Assembly: GCA_904063045.1 (NCBI GenBank)
Contig: CAJFCJ010000001.1
Coordinates: 2,053,501-2,117,500 of the forward strand
Direction: 5' to 3'
DNA length: 64,000 bases
DNA from: Dimorphilus gyrociliatus
Taxonomy: Eukaryota > Annelida > Polychaeta > Dinophilidae
Shown here: in pieces, positions 11,166-22,301 of the stretch
Layout of the letters: each line of letters begins with the position of its first letter
How positions within the stretch are numbered: the first letter of the stretch is position 1
Program-made: the position numbers and the translations under genes
The notes under the pieces: generated by a model
What the model saw: only the letters and a program-made list of their open reading frames with translations
What the model was told of the DNA's origin: nothing
Databases searched by the model: none

Positions 11166-12509
11166 TTAAAGAAATTCATCGTCTTCTTCATCGTCGTCGT
11201 CTTCCAAAACCATTCCTTGAAATAGTTGATTATAGCATGGTGATTGATGATCTGTAAAATGTGTATATGGAGAATATTTATTTAAAACTTTATTGCAAAT
11301 CCAGCAGAAGTTTTGACGGCATTTCCAGCATTGCATCCTGTTACATCCGCTAGCTTTTTGAATAAATGTTCTACAGTTGGGGCATTTCTTACTATTTTCT
11401 TTCAACCATTCATTACTGGACATTTCCTCAATCAATTTTTTAATAGTTTTTTGCCCATATTCTCTTTCTAAAGCAGCTTTTTCGGAACTATTAGCTTTTA
11501 AATAAGCATCTCGTATACTCTGCATGTCTTCTGGACGTATAGTACATGAATTAACACCGTGGCTGGCTCTCTTACATATTCTGCAGAAAACGTAATGGCA
11601 TTTAGGACATTCTTCATAGTTCTCATTGGAGCCGAAAAGAACTGGGGTTCCGCACCATGATCGGGGACAGAATATAATATTATCCATTTGATCGATGGCA
11701 TATTGCAGTAAAAGTCTTTCGTACCTTTCGAACAAGCCTTCTGAAAGACATTTTTTAACTTGTTGAGGAAGAGCCTCGCTCTCGCACTTATCACTTGGAC
11801 ATACAAGATTATTAACACTCCCTTCATCGATAAGTACTCGGAAATAATCTGTTATACAATTATTACAGAATGCATGATCACAGGGTATAAATCGGAAACA
11901 ATTCCTTCCTGACATAGATTCAAAACAAATTGCGCAATCGTGCAAACTATTTTCAAATTCTATCTCCAGTGTTTGTTTATTATGTTCCAATACATATTCA
12001 ACAATTTCCTCCGGTGAGAGGTTAAAATTGACAGCCTTTTTATTTAAATCTGTATTGCAGCTTGTAAAGTTTATAGTGTTGCTAATTTCCAATGTATTCA
12101 AAAGATCATTTTGTAGATAGTTAATCCACCTGTAAAGAACAACCTGACCCTCTGAATCGGTCCATATATCGTCGAATTGCTTGCAAACTTTATTAAATTG
12201 TTCATTATTAAGCCATTTGCAAATTAAGGTATATATGGGAGGGGCTGAAGACGGATAATTTGGTGGCAAGCTGAATTGAAGTTCAACTGGAGGTAGAAAC
12301 TTTAACTTCAATTTTCCGTCTTGTTTATTCTTATACTGAAGGTATTTTGCATCATCACTGCACTCTATCGTTAAACTATTTTCTAAGTAAGTGTTTACGG
12401 CAATATTTCCCGACATACGACCTTCCTCTTTGAAGAATTGGATTTCTTCATTCTCAAACATCGATTCCAAAGCTAATTTCTCATTTTGCTGTTCTTCTTC
12501 ATCTTCCAT
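11166..12509 (-). CDS. RNF14: RNF14-like RBR E3 ubiquitin ligase
   Basis: Intronless 447-aa protein (vertebrate RNF14 is about 474 aa). An N-terminal RWD domain spans about residues 8-138 and includes the typical LPPNYPSSAPP turn. The RBR module follows: RING1 begins at CAICFESM (C192), the IBR spans about C281-C323, and RING2 begins at CPNCRTF (C376). The RING2 catalytic cysteine is expected at C389 in SGCNRM. RBR ligases take ubiquitin from an E2 onto this cysteine before transfer to substrate; RNF14 acts in ubiquitination linked to transcription and stalled translation. The C-terminus ends in an acidic tail (EDDDDEEDDEFL). It is divergent from CCDC34, with 429 bp between the starts. Confidence 0.95.
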   Translation of the reverse strand: MEDEEEQQNEKLALESMFENEEIQFFKEEGRMSGNIAVNTYLENSLTIECSDDAKYLQYKNKQDGKLKLKFLPPVELQFSLPPNYPSSAPPIYTLICKWLNNEQFNKVCKQFDDIWTDSEGQVVLYRWINYLQNDLLNTLEISNTINFTSCNTDLNKKAVNFNLSPEEIVEYVLEHNKQTLEIEFENSLHDCAICFESMSGRNCFRFIPCDHAFCNNCITDYFRVLIDEGSVNNLVCPSDKCESEALPQQVKKCLSEGLFERYERLLLQYAIDQMDNIIFCPRSWCGTPVLFGSNENYEECPKCHYVFCRICKRASHGVNSCTIRPEDMQSIRDAYLKANSSEKAALEREYGQKTIKKLIEEMSSNEWLKENSKKCPNCRTFIQKASGCNRMQCWKCRQNFCWICNKVLNKYSPYTHFTDHQSPCYNQLFQGMVLEDDDDEEDDEFL

Positions 12510-12938
12510 TCTTGATTATTTTGTAGAATTAATCTGTTCTAATAAATAAGTACCCCTGTTGTTTCTATGCTATGTTTTGCGTAAACAAAATCATAATATT
12601 AAGGCAATTGTTGCAAGATCACGTTGTTATCGCGCAATAATACCTTTCTGACCAAAAGAACGTGGACACTGCGTGCGCGCCGAAACATTTTCGATCTTGC
12701 TTTACTAACAACGGACGAAACGAATTTTTAAAGGAACCAATATTAAAATACTTGTCAATCGGATTCATAAATATCATTGCTTGTGTTGAAAATAAAATTG
12801 TTAATTCATCCAATCAACTAATTAGCAAGAGCAGAGGGAAACGCATTGAAAACTATTATTAAAATCGTCGGTCATTTAGAATTCGTGTTTGGACTTGACA
12901 ACGCCTTGTTTTAATGAATTGGCTCGCATTCGGGAGTA
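12510..12938. promoter_or_regulatory. Divergent intergenic region RNF14/CCDC34
   Basis: The 429-bp interval between two divergently oriented start codons must contain both core promoters and 5' UTRs unless untranslated upstream exons exist. I see no defined motif that I can assign. Confidence 0.5.
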
Positions 12939-13877
12939 ATGAGCGATAGACCAAGACCGGTTACTGCAAGAGCTGCTCGACCAAAGATTGATCGAGTAAT
13001 TCATAGCAAATCTTTAGATTCGTTCAGTTCTGATTCGGGTTCCACAGAGTCCTTGACATCTGTTTTAAATCATAATAGTTACAGCAGTCCTGTAGAGAGC
13101 GATGTTGAAAAAACAACGAACGGAAGCCTTATAAGGAAGGTAAAAAAGCCGAAGGAAAATCAATTATCATCGGATGAACAGAAGAAGATATCATGGAAAG
13201 AATGGCTCATAAACAAAGAAAAAGAATTGAGAAAGAAGCGAGCCATTGAGCACGAAAAAACCCAGGAGATGACAAAAAAACAGATAGAAGAAAAACAAAA
13301 GAAGGAAGAAGCTAAAGAGAAAGCAATCAAAAAGTATGCTGAATGGTTAGAAAAAAAGAAACAATCAGAAAAATGCTTAAATGATAAATCTCCAATTAAG
13401 GAAAAAGAGCCTATTAAAAAAGTTCATACCGATGCAAAAAAAGTAGCCGAACAAGTGGAAAAATGGGAAATAAAAAAGAAAAAAGAAGCTGCCGCATTAA
13501 AAAAAAAGGTATTAATTGATAGAAATAAAGTGTTTTTTGTGTTTGTTGTCTGATCTAAAAATATCTTTTTCTGTCTAAAATAGAAGCAGGATGAAGCAAA
13601 AAAATCTGAAGAAGAGGAGACAAAAAAGAAAGAAAAAGCTGAAAAAGCCTATCAAAAATGGTTAGACCAAGCAAAATCTAGACCTAAATCGTCGTGTAGT
13701 AGTTATGGATATACAGGTGGGAAATTAACTGGTTACCATGATATGGCAGCTTATCCTCAGCCATCGTTTATAAATCCCGAGCCGTGGAGACCTTTGGATA
13801 TTCCAAAACAAGAAAAGACTATAAAACCGGCTAAATTAAGAAAGAAGTACGCGTGGAATCCCGATAAATACTTTTAA
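12939..13877 (+). CDS. CCDC34: CCDC34-like coiled-coil protein
   Basis: Exons 12939..13508 and 13584..13877, joined in phase 0 over a 75-nt intron, 287 aa. The N-terminal 80 residues are Ser-rich. A highly charged Lys/Glu coiled coil then spans about residues 85-225 with repeated W-L/W-E heptad landmarks (KEWLINKEKELRKKR, EWLEKKK). The conserved CCDC34 tail follows: YGYTGGKLTGYHDMAAYP, then FINPEPWRPLDIP. Vertebrate CCDC34 is needed for sperm flagellum formation and cilia. The stop codon is only 39 bp from the convergent KLHL10 stop. Confidence 0.88.
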
Positions 13878-13916
13878 AACAATTGTTTGTATATTTTGTT
13901 TCTTGTTTCTGATATT

Positions 13917-15794
13917 CTAAGATGCGTTTTGGATGGAAGAAGCCGGTAGCACAGAGGGATTAACTCCCGAGTTTGTCAATCCGTTATTGTTTTGATGGTT
14001 ATTTCGTTTTCTTTTATCGTCAAACCTAAGTCGGTCCTTGTGAACGTAATCTTGAATATTTGGTAAACCCTTAACTATACATGCACTGAGCGCGCTTCGG
14101 TAAATATTCATGTCAGTAGCATCGTACCATTCCTCTGTATTAGGATCGTAACACTCTACATTGTAGATAGTTGTTACACCATTAAAACCTCCAATAGCGA
14201 AGACCATATCATCTATTATCTCAACACCGAAATTACTTCTTGGAGAGTACATATCCGCAATATTTGTCCAGGTATTCGTCTCGGAATTCCATCGTTCCCC
14301 ATTATTCATTCTTGTAACTCCGTTGAAACCTCCAAGTGCATAAATGAAGTTGCGGTGTGCTATAATTCCAACACCGGATCGCCTACTTCTCATTTCATTT
14401 ATCAAAGTCCATGTATCGGTTTTTGGATCATAAGCCTCAGCTGAACTTAAACACTCTACACCATTAAAGCCACCTGCAATGTATACCTTTCCATTTAAAG
14501 TTGTTGCACTAGCATCGGATCTTTGATGAATCATTGGAGCTATTAGACTCCATTGATTATCAGATGGAGTATAACGCTCTGCTGTATTTTGTCTGACGTG
14601 ACCATCAAAGCCTCCCATTGCATAGATACAACTATTCAGGACAGCTACGCTTACGTAGCATCGTCTCGCATTCATTGGCGCTACCTCCTTCCATGTGTGC
14701 TTTACGGGGTCAAAGCACCTAACCGAATTGAAATAATCCATACCATCGAATCCGCCCACAATGTAAATACAATAGCCAACAGTGGCACAGCCATGATAGG
14801 CCCGAGGGCCTCTATCCGTTGATTCAATCATAACCCACCGATCCGCCCTTGTATCATAAGATTCGATAACATTAGTAGGACTTCCACCACTCCATCCACC
14901 AACAGCAAAGAGAATTTCATGAGGTAGACGCGGTCTTGCTAAAGGATGGGAGAGATCTATCTCTTTTCCATCTTCCATATCGAGGTCGTAAAGAAATTTT
15001 AAAGTATCAATAACGAGAGGTCGACAATCTTCGTTATCCTTCACATATGGGTGAACTTTTACTGTCTCGACAAAGTATTGTGTGCTTAAAAGACCAAGAC
15101 GGATGCATTTCATGAGACTCATCATATAGCATTTCCGCTTTTGTGGATTATATTTAATCCATTTTAGGCAGGAATCGAAAACGAATTCTTCATTTTTAAC
15201 GTTCAATTCATCGGCCGACACTAGTTCAATCATTTGATCAGCTGTCAAGTATATAAATTCATCACTTTTCATAGCGATATTAACGAAATTCTCTAGTATA
15301 AATTGATAACAGTATTTTTCCAGTTTGTGACAAAAGTATCGCCTCGCAAAGTTCCTAATTCCAATAGCATTTTCGGCATCTATCTGAGAGCGAAGAAATT
15401 CGCAGCATTTCTTAATTAGACCCAAAACGTTAAACTGGTCAGCTGCAGGTAGCAGGCGTTCAACGTTCTCTGTACTAATTGTAACACCCCTCGTATAAGC
15501 ATATTCAATAATCAACGCCATTATATCTTTTTGAATGTTTGGTATCAAAACTTCTTTTTGAACGGATTCATTCATACCATTTGTAAATAGAGCTCTAAAA
15601 TAGGGACTGCAAGCACTAAGAATTGCCCTATGAACTGGAAAGCTCCCATCTTCCACCCTTATAACAGCATCGCATAATTGTCCTGATTTCCGCAATTCAT
15701 TTAAAACATTACAGCCCTCAGAACTTATTCTCTTATCGCAACTAACTGATTCATCAGAATTAGGGGTTCGGTTGAGTCGAGCTTTTTGACTCAT
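13917..15794 (-). CDS. KLHL10: KLHL10-like BTB-BACK-Kelch Cul3 adaptor
   Basis: Intronless 625-aa protein (vertebrate KLHL10 about 608 aa). A BTB domain covers about residues 35-135 (GQLCDAVIRV, HRAILSACSPYFRALFTNG, EYAYTRGV), BACK about 140-245, and six Kelch repeats follow from ILFAVGGWSGGSPTNVIESY to VFAIGGFNGV. Near-identity to KLHL10 over DRWV, FDPVKHTW, MNARRCYVSVAVL and HQRSDASATTLNGKVYI supports this subfamily over other KLHLs. Vertebrate KLHL10 forms a testis-specific Cul3 ubiquitin ligase required for spermatid maturation. The C-terminal ~40 residues, basic then Asn-rich, are lineage specific. The start is the ATG at 15794. Confidence 0.95.
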   Translation of the reverse strand: MSQKARLNRTPNSDESVSCDKRISSEGCNVLNELRKSGQLCDAVIRVEDGSFPVHRAILSACSPYFRALFTNGMNESVQKEVLIPNIQKDIMALIIEYAYTRGVTISTENVERLLPAADQFNVLGLIKKCCEFLRSQIDAENAIGIRNFARRYFCHKLEKYCYQFILENFVNIAMKSDEFIYLTADQMIELVSADELNVKNEEFVFDSCLKWIKYNPQKRKCYMMSLMKCIRLGLLSTQYFVETVKVHPYVKDNEDCRPLVIDTLKFLYDLDMEDGKEIDLSHPLARPRLPHEILFAVGGWSGGSPTNVIESYDTRADRWVMIESTDRGPRAYHGCATVGYCIYIVGGFDGMDYFNSVRCFDPVKHTWKEVAPMNARRCYVSVAVLNSCIYAMGGFDGHVRQNTAERYTPSDNQWSLIAPMIHQRSDASATTLNGKVYIAGGFNGVECLSSAEAYDPKTDTWTLINEMRSRRSGVGIIAHRNFIYALGGFNGVTRMNNGERWNSETNTWTNIADMYSPRSNFGVEIIDDMVFAIGGFNGVTTIYNVECYDPNTEEWYDATDMNIYRSALSACIVKGLPNIQDYVHKDRLRFDDKRKRNNHQNNNGLTNSGVNPSVLPASSIQNAS

Positions 15795-16178
15795 GTATAA
15801 ATGGCCGCTTTGGGGATGGTAAAAAATTGATGCATTTGCTTAAAGTTTATATCCGTTCATTAGCGGCGCTTTTGAATTCACTAATGACGTCATAAGAGAA
15901 ACAATTGAAATTCGCAGACGGGTGGAAGATCCACATAAAAGATAGTATATCAGATTTCTGTACTAAACCAAGCTGGGTTGGTAATTTAACCCTTTTTATA
16001 GCCTCCTCCCGCCGCGATTTTGTAGGTGTAAATAGGCCTATAAAACTATATACAAGAATAGTGGAGACTACGAGCCACTTGGGGACTAACGACGCAATTT
16101 GAAGCTCTAAGTACGCTATTACATCCGAAACCCGGGCTAGCAACGCCTCTACGTTCGTTTGGCAGTTTGTCTTCAGGC
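15795..16178. promoter_or_regulatory. Divergent intergenic region KLHL10/TGF-beta prodomain-like gene
   Basis: 384 bp between the two divergent start codons; it should hold both promoters. A minus-strand ORF at 15847-16143 is open, but I find no family signal in it and treat it as chance. Confidence 0.5.
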
Positions 16179-17555
16179 ATGACGCGGATAGTACTATTCA
16201 GGGCTCTCTTACTACAAACCTTTTTCTATATAACTGTTTACAGTTCAACGTATAATTGTAACTCAAATGAATTTCTGGAACAAGCAAAGAAAGATTGTCC
16301 ATACTTTGGAGCAAGAGAGAGGAGATTTTGTATCCAGACGAAAATACGCGTATGCCGAAGGTGCCAGAGAGATCCGTTATACTCGGGTTGCGGTAAAGCT
16401 CCAAAAACTACATTTCAACCATCAATACAACCAATGGAAGTGAACGTAAAATCGTCTAATTCTGTTGATACCAGCGCTTACGGAGAGAAAATGAGGTACG
16501 TTTATAGGTCTATTATATTGTTTACATCCAGTACAATTGGTAGAGTTTCGTAAAACGATTTTTTTCCACTTATTTATTATTATAGGAAAAAGGTATACGA
16601 GACAATGCAAAAACTCCATAAAGTTCAACAAAAACTTACCGAACCGGTAAACCAAGTGCCAACTGGCGATTACATAATGAAACAGTTTCACGACGAAAAG
16701 AAAAAAGCTATCGAACAAAATAGAAAGCGTTATGAAACCAAAGGTTCACTTAATGTTAACAAACAAGCTTGTAGACCGTCTGTAAATGCTATTAAGGTTA
16801 ACAGCCATGTCTACTTTGATATAGCCAAATTAAGAACCGCTGAGAGAGTTGAATGGGCATTTTTAAGATTAAAGAGTAAAAGTGCAAGCTATGTTAAAAA
16901 GATTTTAAGGGCCAATGGGTGTAGGGCCAAAGACTCTGATCATGTCAGTTTAATATTGAAACCTAGCAAACTATCAAGACTTTGGTCAGGATTTAGGATT
17001 GAGGCGGACAAAACAAAGAAAAGTCTAAAAGTCGACACAGGACGGGCATTTAAAGCGAACAAATGGTATAGTATTCCTATGAAAACATCATTACTGGATA
17101 GGTGGATGGATAAAAATATAGAGAATTCAGGTGCTCAAATTCTTGTTAAAATTGGTCGATGTCGAAGGTTTTTGGCCTCGGATTTATTCCATATTCACGA
17201 TTGTAGAACTGGTCCAAGTAAATAGATTTTTTCTGTTATTATTAATATTATTACTATTCAACTAATTCCGCTTATAACTTTGCATTTCTTTGCAGTAAAA
17301 GTTCAAACGGTAACACCTATCTTAATACCAGAAAATGAAATATATTCAGTGAACAATGTTTTCATAAATACTGGAATATTTCCATTTATGGATATAATGG
17401 TAAAGGAGGATGATAATTTGAAAGAGGCACCCTTCTTTGAACAAAAAAATCCCAAGAGGCAGGCCCAATTAGAAGAGTATGTCTCTAGTGAGGATTCTAT
17501 ATTAAAAAAACACTTTTTACACCTAAAAAATAACCTCTTTAGAATAAATATTTAG
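16179..17555 (+). CDS. Secreted TGF-beta prodomain-like protein lacking a cystine-knot ligand domain
   Basis: Exons 16179..16495, 16586..17217, 17296..17555; phases close to 402 aa. The ATG at 16179 opens a signal peptide (hydrophobic to about residue 25). An eight-cysteine segment follows (CNSNEF to SGCGKAP, about residues 28-75). A basic helix spans about 105-150. The rest resembles a TGF-beta family prodomain arm: HVYFDIAKLRTAERVEWAFL, then WYSIPMKTSLLDRW ahead of GAQILV, then GIFPFMDIMV. The usual R-X-X-R furin site and the cystine-knot growth factor (including the C-x-G-x-C signature) are absent; the frame ends 30 codons after KNPKR. No downstream exon encoding a knot was found before the next gene at 18338. 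Family assignment rests on pattern matching and is moderate. Confidence 0.62.
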
Positions 17556-18337
17556 TTATTTTAATGAAAGTATTTACAAAGGTAACATATTTAACTAAAT
17601 GTGAGGTATTTTCCTTTTTTTTTTAGAGTTATAAAAAATCTTCATTGGATCGTGGACTGACGAAATATTGAAGAAATATAAACCACCTCTAAGCAGGAAG
17701 AAAAAAGTTCATCTTTTCTTTCTTCCCACAAACTTTGTGCCATGCTAATTTTGTAATACGGTTCTTTTTCCCTTTTTGTTCTTTTGTCTTCAACACTTGC
17801 AATGTAAACAATTATATTTTATCTTCTTTTTTTCTATTGTATCTTATCATCGTTAATCCAAGGATCTTTTTTATCTATTCTTTATTTTATACATGTGATA
17901 AACTATGTTGTATATACAGAATATGCATAGATTTAAAACTTATATAGTAATACACTAGTAATCTTTAATAGATAGCAAGCTTACTTTGCAAATCATTCAT
18001 TATGTATTTTGTATAGAACATCATAAAATCTTAGACATATGCCCATTTTGGGCTGGAAACAGGATAATGACATAATTTAATTATTCATGTACACATAAAA
18101 ATTAATCTATAGTTATTTTTAAACAAACTTAATGTAGTTCAATTGATATTTATACATTTTATCCTTGTTCCGAACCAACTAGAGTTCGAACCTAATTCTT
18201 GCCATTGACAATCACGTAAGAGATAACTTATCTCGTCTATTTAATAGGTACCATAGCAGCTTTCGACGATATATAATACTGTAAGCCTATCGGATATAGT
18301 TCAAAGTTCCAAGTACTGTTAAAAAGACTTCTAGATC
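17556..18337. other. Intergenic, AT-rich
   Basis: About 780 bp between the prodomain-like gene and PM20D2. A possible acceptor (T-tract then AG near 17626) is followed by an open stretch of about 14 codons to a stop. It could be an alternative terminal exon but shows no domain. The rest looks like 3' UTR and the PM20D2 promoter. Confidence 0.5.
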
Positions 18338-19608
18338 ATGTCAACTGAGGAGTTGAAAAGAATCGCTTGCAAGGCAATTGATGATAATGCAGCTAAATTA
18401 AACGGTGTTAGTCAAGAAATATGGTCTAAACCAGAGTTAGCTTTTGAAGAGGTTGAAGCTCATAAGTTACTGACTGAATTTTTGACTGATCAAGGTTTCG
18501 AAAATGTCGAAAAATCTTTTTTAATGAAAACTGGTTTTAGAGCACGAGCCGGCAATCCTGATCATCAAAGACATGTTGCAATATTATGCGAATATGATGC
18601 TTTACCTGAAATTGGCCATGCATGTGGTCATAATTTAATTGCCGAAGCTGGAGTGGGAGCTGCTATTGGCGTTCTAGCCGCTATTAAAGCTGGAGCAAGA
18701 GGCCGTGTAAGAGTAGTTTCAATTCATTTTACTTTTAACGGTTTTAAATGGTGAAATAATTAATTCTATAATATTTGTATACATAGGTGTCAGTATTTGG
18801 GACTCCAGCTGAAGAAGGCGGCGGTGGTAAATTACCTTTTATTGAAAAGGGTCTATTCAACGACGTCGATGCTGCTATGATGGTACATCCGTGCTTCTTC
18901 GATTCATTCAAGCACGAATTTTTATCTATTAAAAGAATACAGGCGACATTCCATGGAAAAGCTTCGCATGCCGCAGCCTCACCATGGGAAGGTATCAATG
19001 CCCTGGACGCTGCTGTAACGGCTTACACGTCAATTTCTGCTCTAAGACAACAAATGCATCCAAAGTGGAAAGTTCATGGTATTATAAGCGATGGCGGAGT
19101 TAAGCCCAACATTATACCAGAGAGGAGTCAAATTGAATATTATCTTCGAACCCCAACTGAAGTAGAAATGAAAACTTTAGAGATGAAAATACGAAACTGT
19201 ATAGAAGGAGCCGCCCTTACTGCTAATTGTACAGTGGAAATAAAGCAGCTACAGCCATCGTACAAGAATATGGTTTTTAATGATGTTCTAGTTAACCTAT
19301 TCAGCGAAAATGCTAAGGAACTTGGCTTAATTGGAGAAGAATTCGATCCCAGTAAACCTACAGGTTCAACCGACATGGGAAATGTATCACACGTCGTTCC
19401 GAGTATTCATCCCATGTACGCTATACCTACGAAAGCTTTCAATCATACAAGAGAATTTACAGATGATGCTGGAAAAGAATATTCTCAGGCACCGACAATC
19501 CTCCAAGCTAAAGCTATGGCAATGACCGCCATTGACCTGTTTGAAAATCCCAAATTGCTACCAACGATTCGTGAAGATTTTGAAAAGTACAAGACTTTAT
19601 CATCTTAA
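18338..19608 (+). CDS. PM20D2: M20-family dipeptidase, PM20D2-like
   Basis: Exons 18338..18706 and 18787..19608, phase 0, 396 aa (vertebrate PM20D2 about 430). M20 metallopeptidase landmarks are CEYDALPEIGHACGHNLIAE (metal-binding HACGH) and, straight across the splice, VFGTPAEEGGGGKLPFIE (catalytic and metal-binding acidic pair). The lid or dimerisation domain contains ATFHGKASHAAASPWEGINALDA, and SGGTD-like STDMGNVSHVVPSIHP lies near the end. PM20D2 hydrolyses beta-alanyl and related basic dipeptides as a metabolite-repair enzyme; there is no signal peptide, so it should be cytosolic. Confidence 0.93.
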
Positions 19609-20249
19609 TAATGCTTGTCTTTTTTTTTCTCTTTTAATTTCATTATAAAACACAGATTACTTATATAAAAAATAAAAGAGAATATAAAAAAGAAATGTTT
19701 TATTTTCTCTACGTAGTTTTTTTTTTGTTCTGATGTTTCGATAAAGCATATAACCTAAAAAACACAAAAAGAACAATATTTAACTACTTGTGAGGAGGGG
19801 TAGGTCAAGGTCGGATAGATTGAATACAAACTTGAAGGTCGTTTCATGTCTTTTTTTTGCATTTATCTCTTATTCTACTAAACTTTATATTACGTAATCA
19901 AGTGGACAGAGCTAATAGTAATACGCAATACAATTGATCTTGGTCTATAACTAGTAACAAATTACACATTGTACCTTCAAATAGAATCTAAACAACTAAA
20001 ACTGGGAAACAATTGTTATTTGAGGGAAGGAAGATGCCGTAGGATTGGGATGGAAGGGCAAAAAGTAAAAAACTGGGGGCGGCAGTTTAAATTTGTTATG
20101 TTTTCTTTATTATTATTCAACGTCATCAATAATATTGCGCACGATATTCACTATAGACCTAATTAAAGGAATCTGGTTCTCAGCTTAAGCGTAAATACTA
20201 AACAGCGGTAGCTTTATTTTCGCCCACCTTTCCCAAAAGTTTACATGAG
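19609..20249. other. Intergenic spacer PM20D2/ENPP
   Basis: An AATAAA on the plus strand at about 19670 fits the PM20D2 polyadenylation site. The remaining ~550 bp, including T-rich tracts, hold no exon I can support; the 65-codon ORF at 19969-20166 has no family signal. Confidence 0.55.
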
Positions 20250-21822
20250 ATGAAGTTCGTATTGTTTGGTTTATTTTCTTTATCCAATTTTTTATGGATC
20301 TGTAAAACTGTATCAATACACGAAGAAAGTGAGAAAGTCTTATTAATAAGTTTTGATGGTTTTCTACACAGTTATTTACATCAAGTAAAGCAGAAACGTG
20401 GTTGGGGTTTCACCCCTAATTTTGATTATTTAATTAAAGAAGGGACATTCGTAGAGGGGGGACTATTAGGTTCTTACGCAACAGTTACTATTCCTAGTCA
20501 TTGGACAATTGCCACTGGTATGTACCAAGAAAGTCATGGAGTTGTTGGAAGGCAAATGTACGATCCGAGAATAAACGAAACGTTGACAATCACGGCAGAT
20601 TCCTCCAAATCATCATTCTGGTTCAATAACGGTACATCGGGAGGTGGCGGTGAACCTATTTGGGTAACTAATGAAAGGCAGGGTGGACTCAGTGGCGTTA
20701 TGCATTGGATTGGGCTTGACGTTGAATTACACGGTTTCTTACCAACTAGACAAGAAAAGTTCAATATAGATATGGCCACTGGCCATAAGGAAACTATTGA
20801 TAAATTAATTAATTGGCTCATAGACGAAAATCCAATTAATTTGGGATTATTGTATATTAGCCAACCAGACAAATTTGGTCATTTCTACGGACCAACATCA
20901 ATTGAAGTATTAAATGAAATTATTCGTCTTGACGATATAGTTGGATATCTAATTGAAAGACTTAAAGAAGAGGATTTGTACGATAGTATTAATTTAATAA
21001 TTACAAGCGATCACGGTATGACCGATTCAAGTAAAGAAAAACTAATAGTATTAGAGGATTACTTAGATTCAATGAAGTATGTATCTATAAACAATTCCCC
21101 TATAATTCATATAACTCCTTTAGAAGGTAGGAAGAGAAAAGGAACGATTTCAATTACTGAAACCGCCTATTAAAACAATTTTATACTTTGAAGGTGTTGA
21201 AGCGGATGAAATTATTAAGAATTTATCATCTGTCAAACATATTAAAGTTTGGAAGAAAGAAGATATTCCATCGGAATTTCATTATAAGTTCAACGAGCGT
21301 ATTATGCCTATACTTCTCACTGCTGATTTAAATTGGAACATCGTTAAAACTAGGAGGGAATACAACAAATGGTGTAAGTTTACAATTTTTTACAGAAAAA
21401 ACATTCGCTCCTCCCTTTTATTTATTTATTTTCTCTTAAAGGCCTGCATTTTCTTCTATATTTTTTACATTTCAGTTCACCTCGGCTCGCACGGATACTA
21501 CAACAACATTTCAAGCATGCATCCCATATTTATTGGGAGGGGACCAGCATTTAAGAATAATTATAAGGCAGACCAGTTCGAAAGTGTCGACATCTATCCG
21601 CTAATTTGTCAACTATTAGGTTTAACACCCTTTCCTAATAATGGCTCCTTTCAAAGGGTGGCAAATATTATTAAAGATGAACGATTAAAACGACTTGGAG
21701 TGTTTGGAAGTGTCCAATTGATAGTAGGCCAATTACGTTCATTTATCATAATTTTTATAATTTTAGTACCTTATGCGATTTATAAGATGTATAAGACTAA
21801 ACCATACTATTCAAGGTTTTAA
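20250..21822 (+). CDS. Ectonucleotide pyrophosphatase/phosphodiesterase, ENPP4/5-like
   Basis: Exons 20250..21126, 21194..21373, 21476..21822, 467 aa (ENPP4 453, ENPP5 477). It has a signal peptide (about residues 1-22) and a C-terminal hydrophobic segment (SFIIIFIILVPYAIY), hence a type I ecto-enzyme. Active-site elements in order: LLISFDGF (metal Asp), nucleophile Thr at about T80 in ATVTIPSHWT, QPDKFGHFYGP (metal Asp and His), SDHGMTD (metal Asp and His) and SHGYYNN (metal His). All expected bimetal ligands appear present. Intron 1 is 67 nt, and without splicing the frame would stop at 21171. ENPP4/5 act on extracellular dinucleotides or NAD-like substrates; the specific substrate cannot be told here. 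Confidence 0.9.
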
Positions 21823-22301
21823 TAGTTTTCAATTATAAGACATTAAAATGCAAGTCTATTGTATAACATATAAATACAATTACAAAGTTATAAAGAATTT
21901 TCATGCAGTAACTATTACAATTTGCTATTATCATTATTATTATAAGAATCATATCTGCAAGTTACTTTGCAAGTTATCACTATAATGACACACATATGCA
22001 TATCTTTTATGGTGCAGTATTTAAGGCACTTTTGCAGGTGTAGTGGAGAGAATAAGGAGAGAAAGATAGAAAGAGAGAGAGAGGGAGGGAGACTGAAAGA
22101 GAGAGAGGGAGAGGAATTTAGATAATTGAACTTCAGTGTTTGAAGGTTTAGAGCAGAAAATTGTTTCTCATTTAACAAAGAATCATTCTTTCTCTTTAAT
22201 AAGCCAAAATTGGGAAAAAATCTAAAAGACTCTTGCAGGCGTATATAAGTTAAAAAATTATACATATATGTAAAAATATATGTAAAAATAGACATAAAAG
22301 T
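21823..22301. repeat. Convergent 3' spacer with GA-rich tract
   Basis: Between the ENPP stop and the Myo1D stop. It contains a purine-rich (AG/GGGA)n stretch at about 22047-22115. No coding feature; the 126-codon minus-strand ORF here is a low-complexity artefact of the tract. Confidence 0.7.

Noticed and set aside
11498-11827. 109-codon minus-strand ORF inside RNF14
   Set aside because: Out-of-frame shadow of the RBR coding sequence.
16167-16178. Earlier start of the prodomain-like gene at a TTG
   Set aside because: The ATG at 16179 directly precedes the signal peptide.
17140-17205. CRRFLASDLFHIHDC as the start of a TGF-beta mature ligand
   Set aside because: The resemblance to the CRR...DW start is superficial; no further knot cysteines or C-x-G-x-C follow, and the segment precedes the last prodomain strand.
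21127-21171. Premature stop in the ENPP gene
   Set aside because: A 67-nt intron (21127-21193) removes it and restores the family frame.
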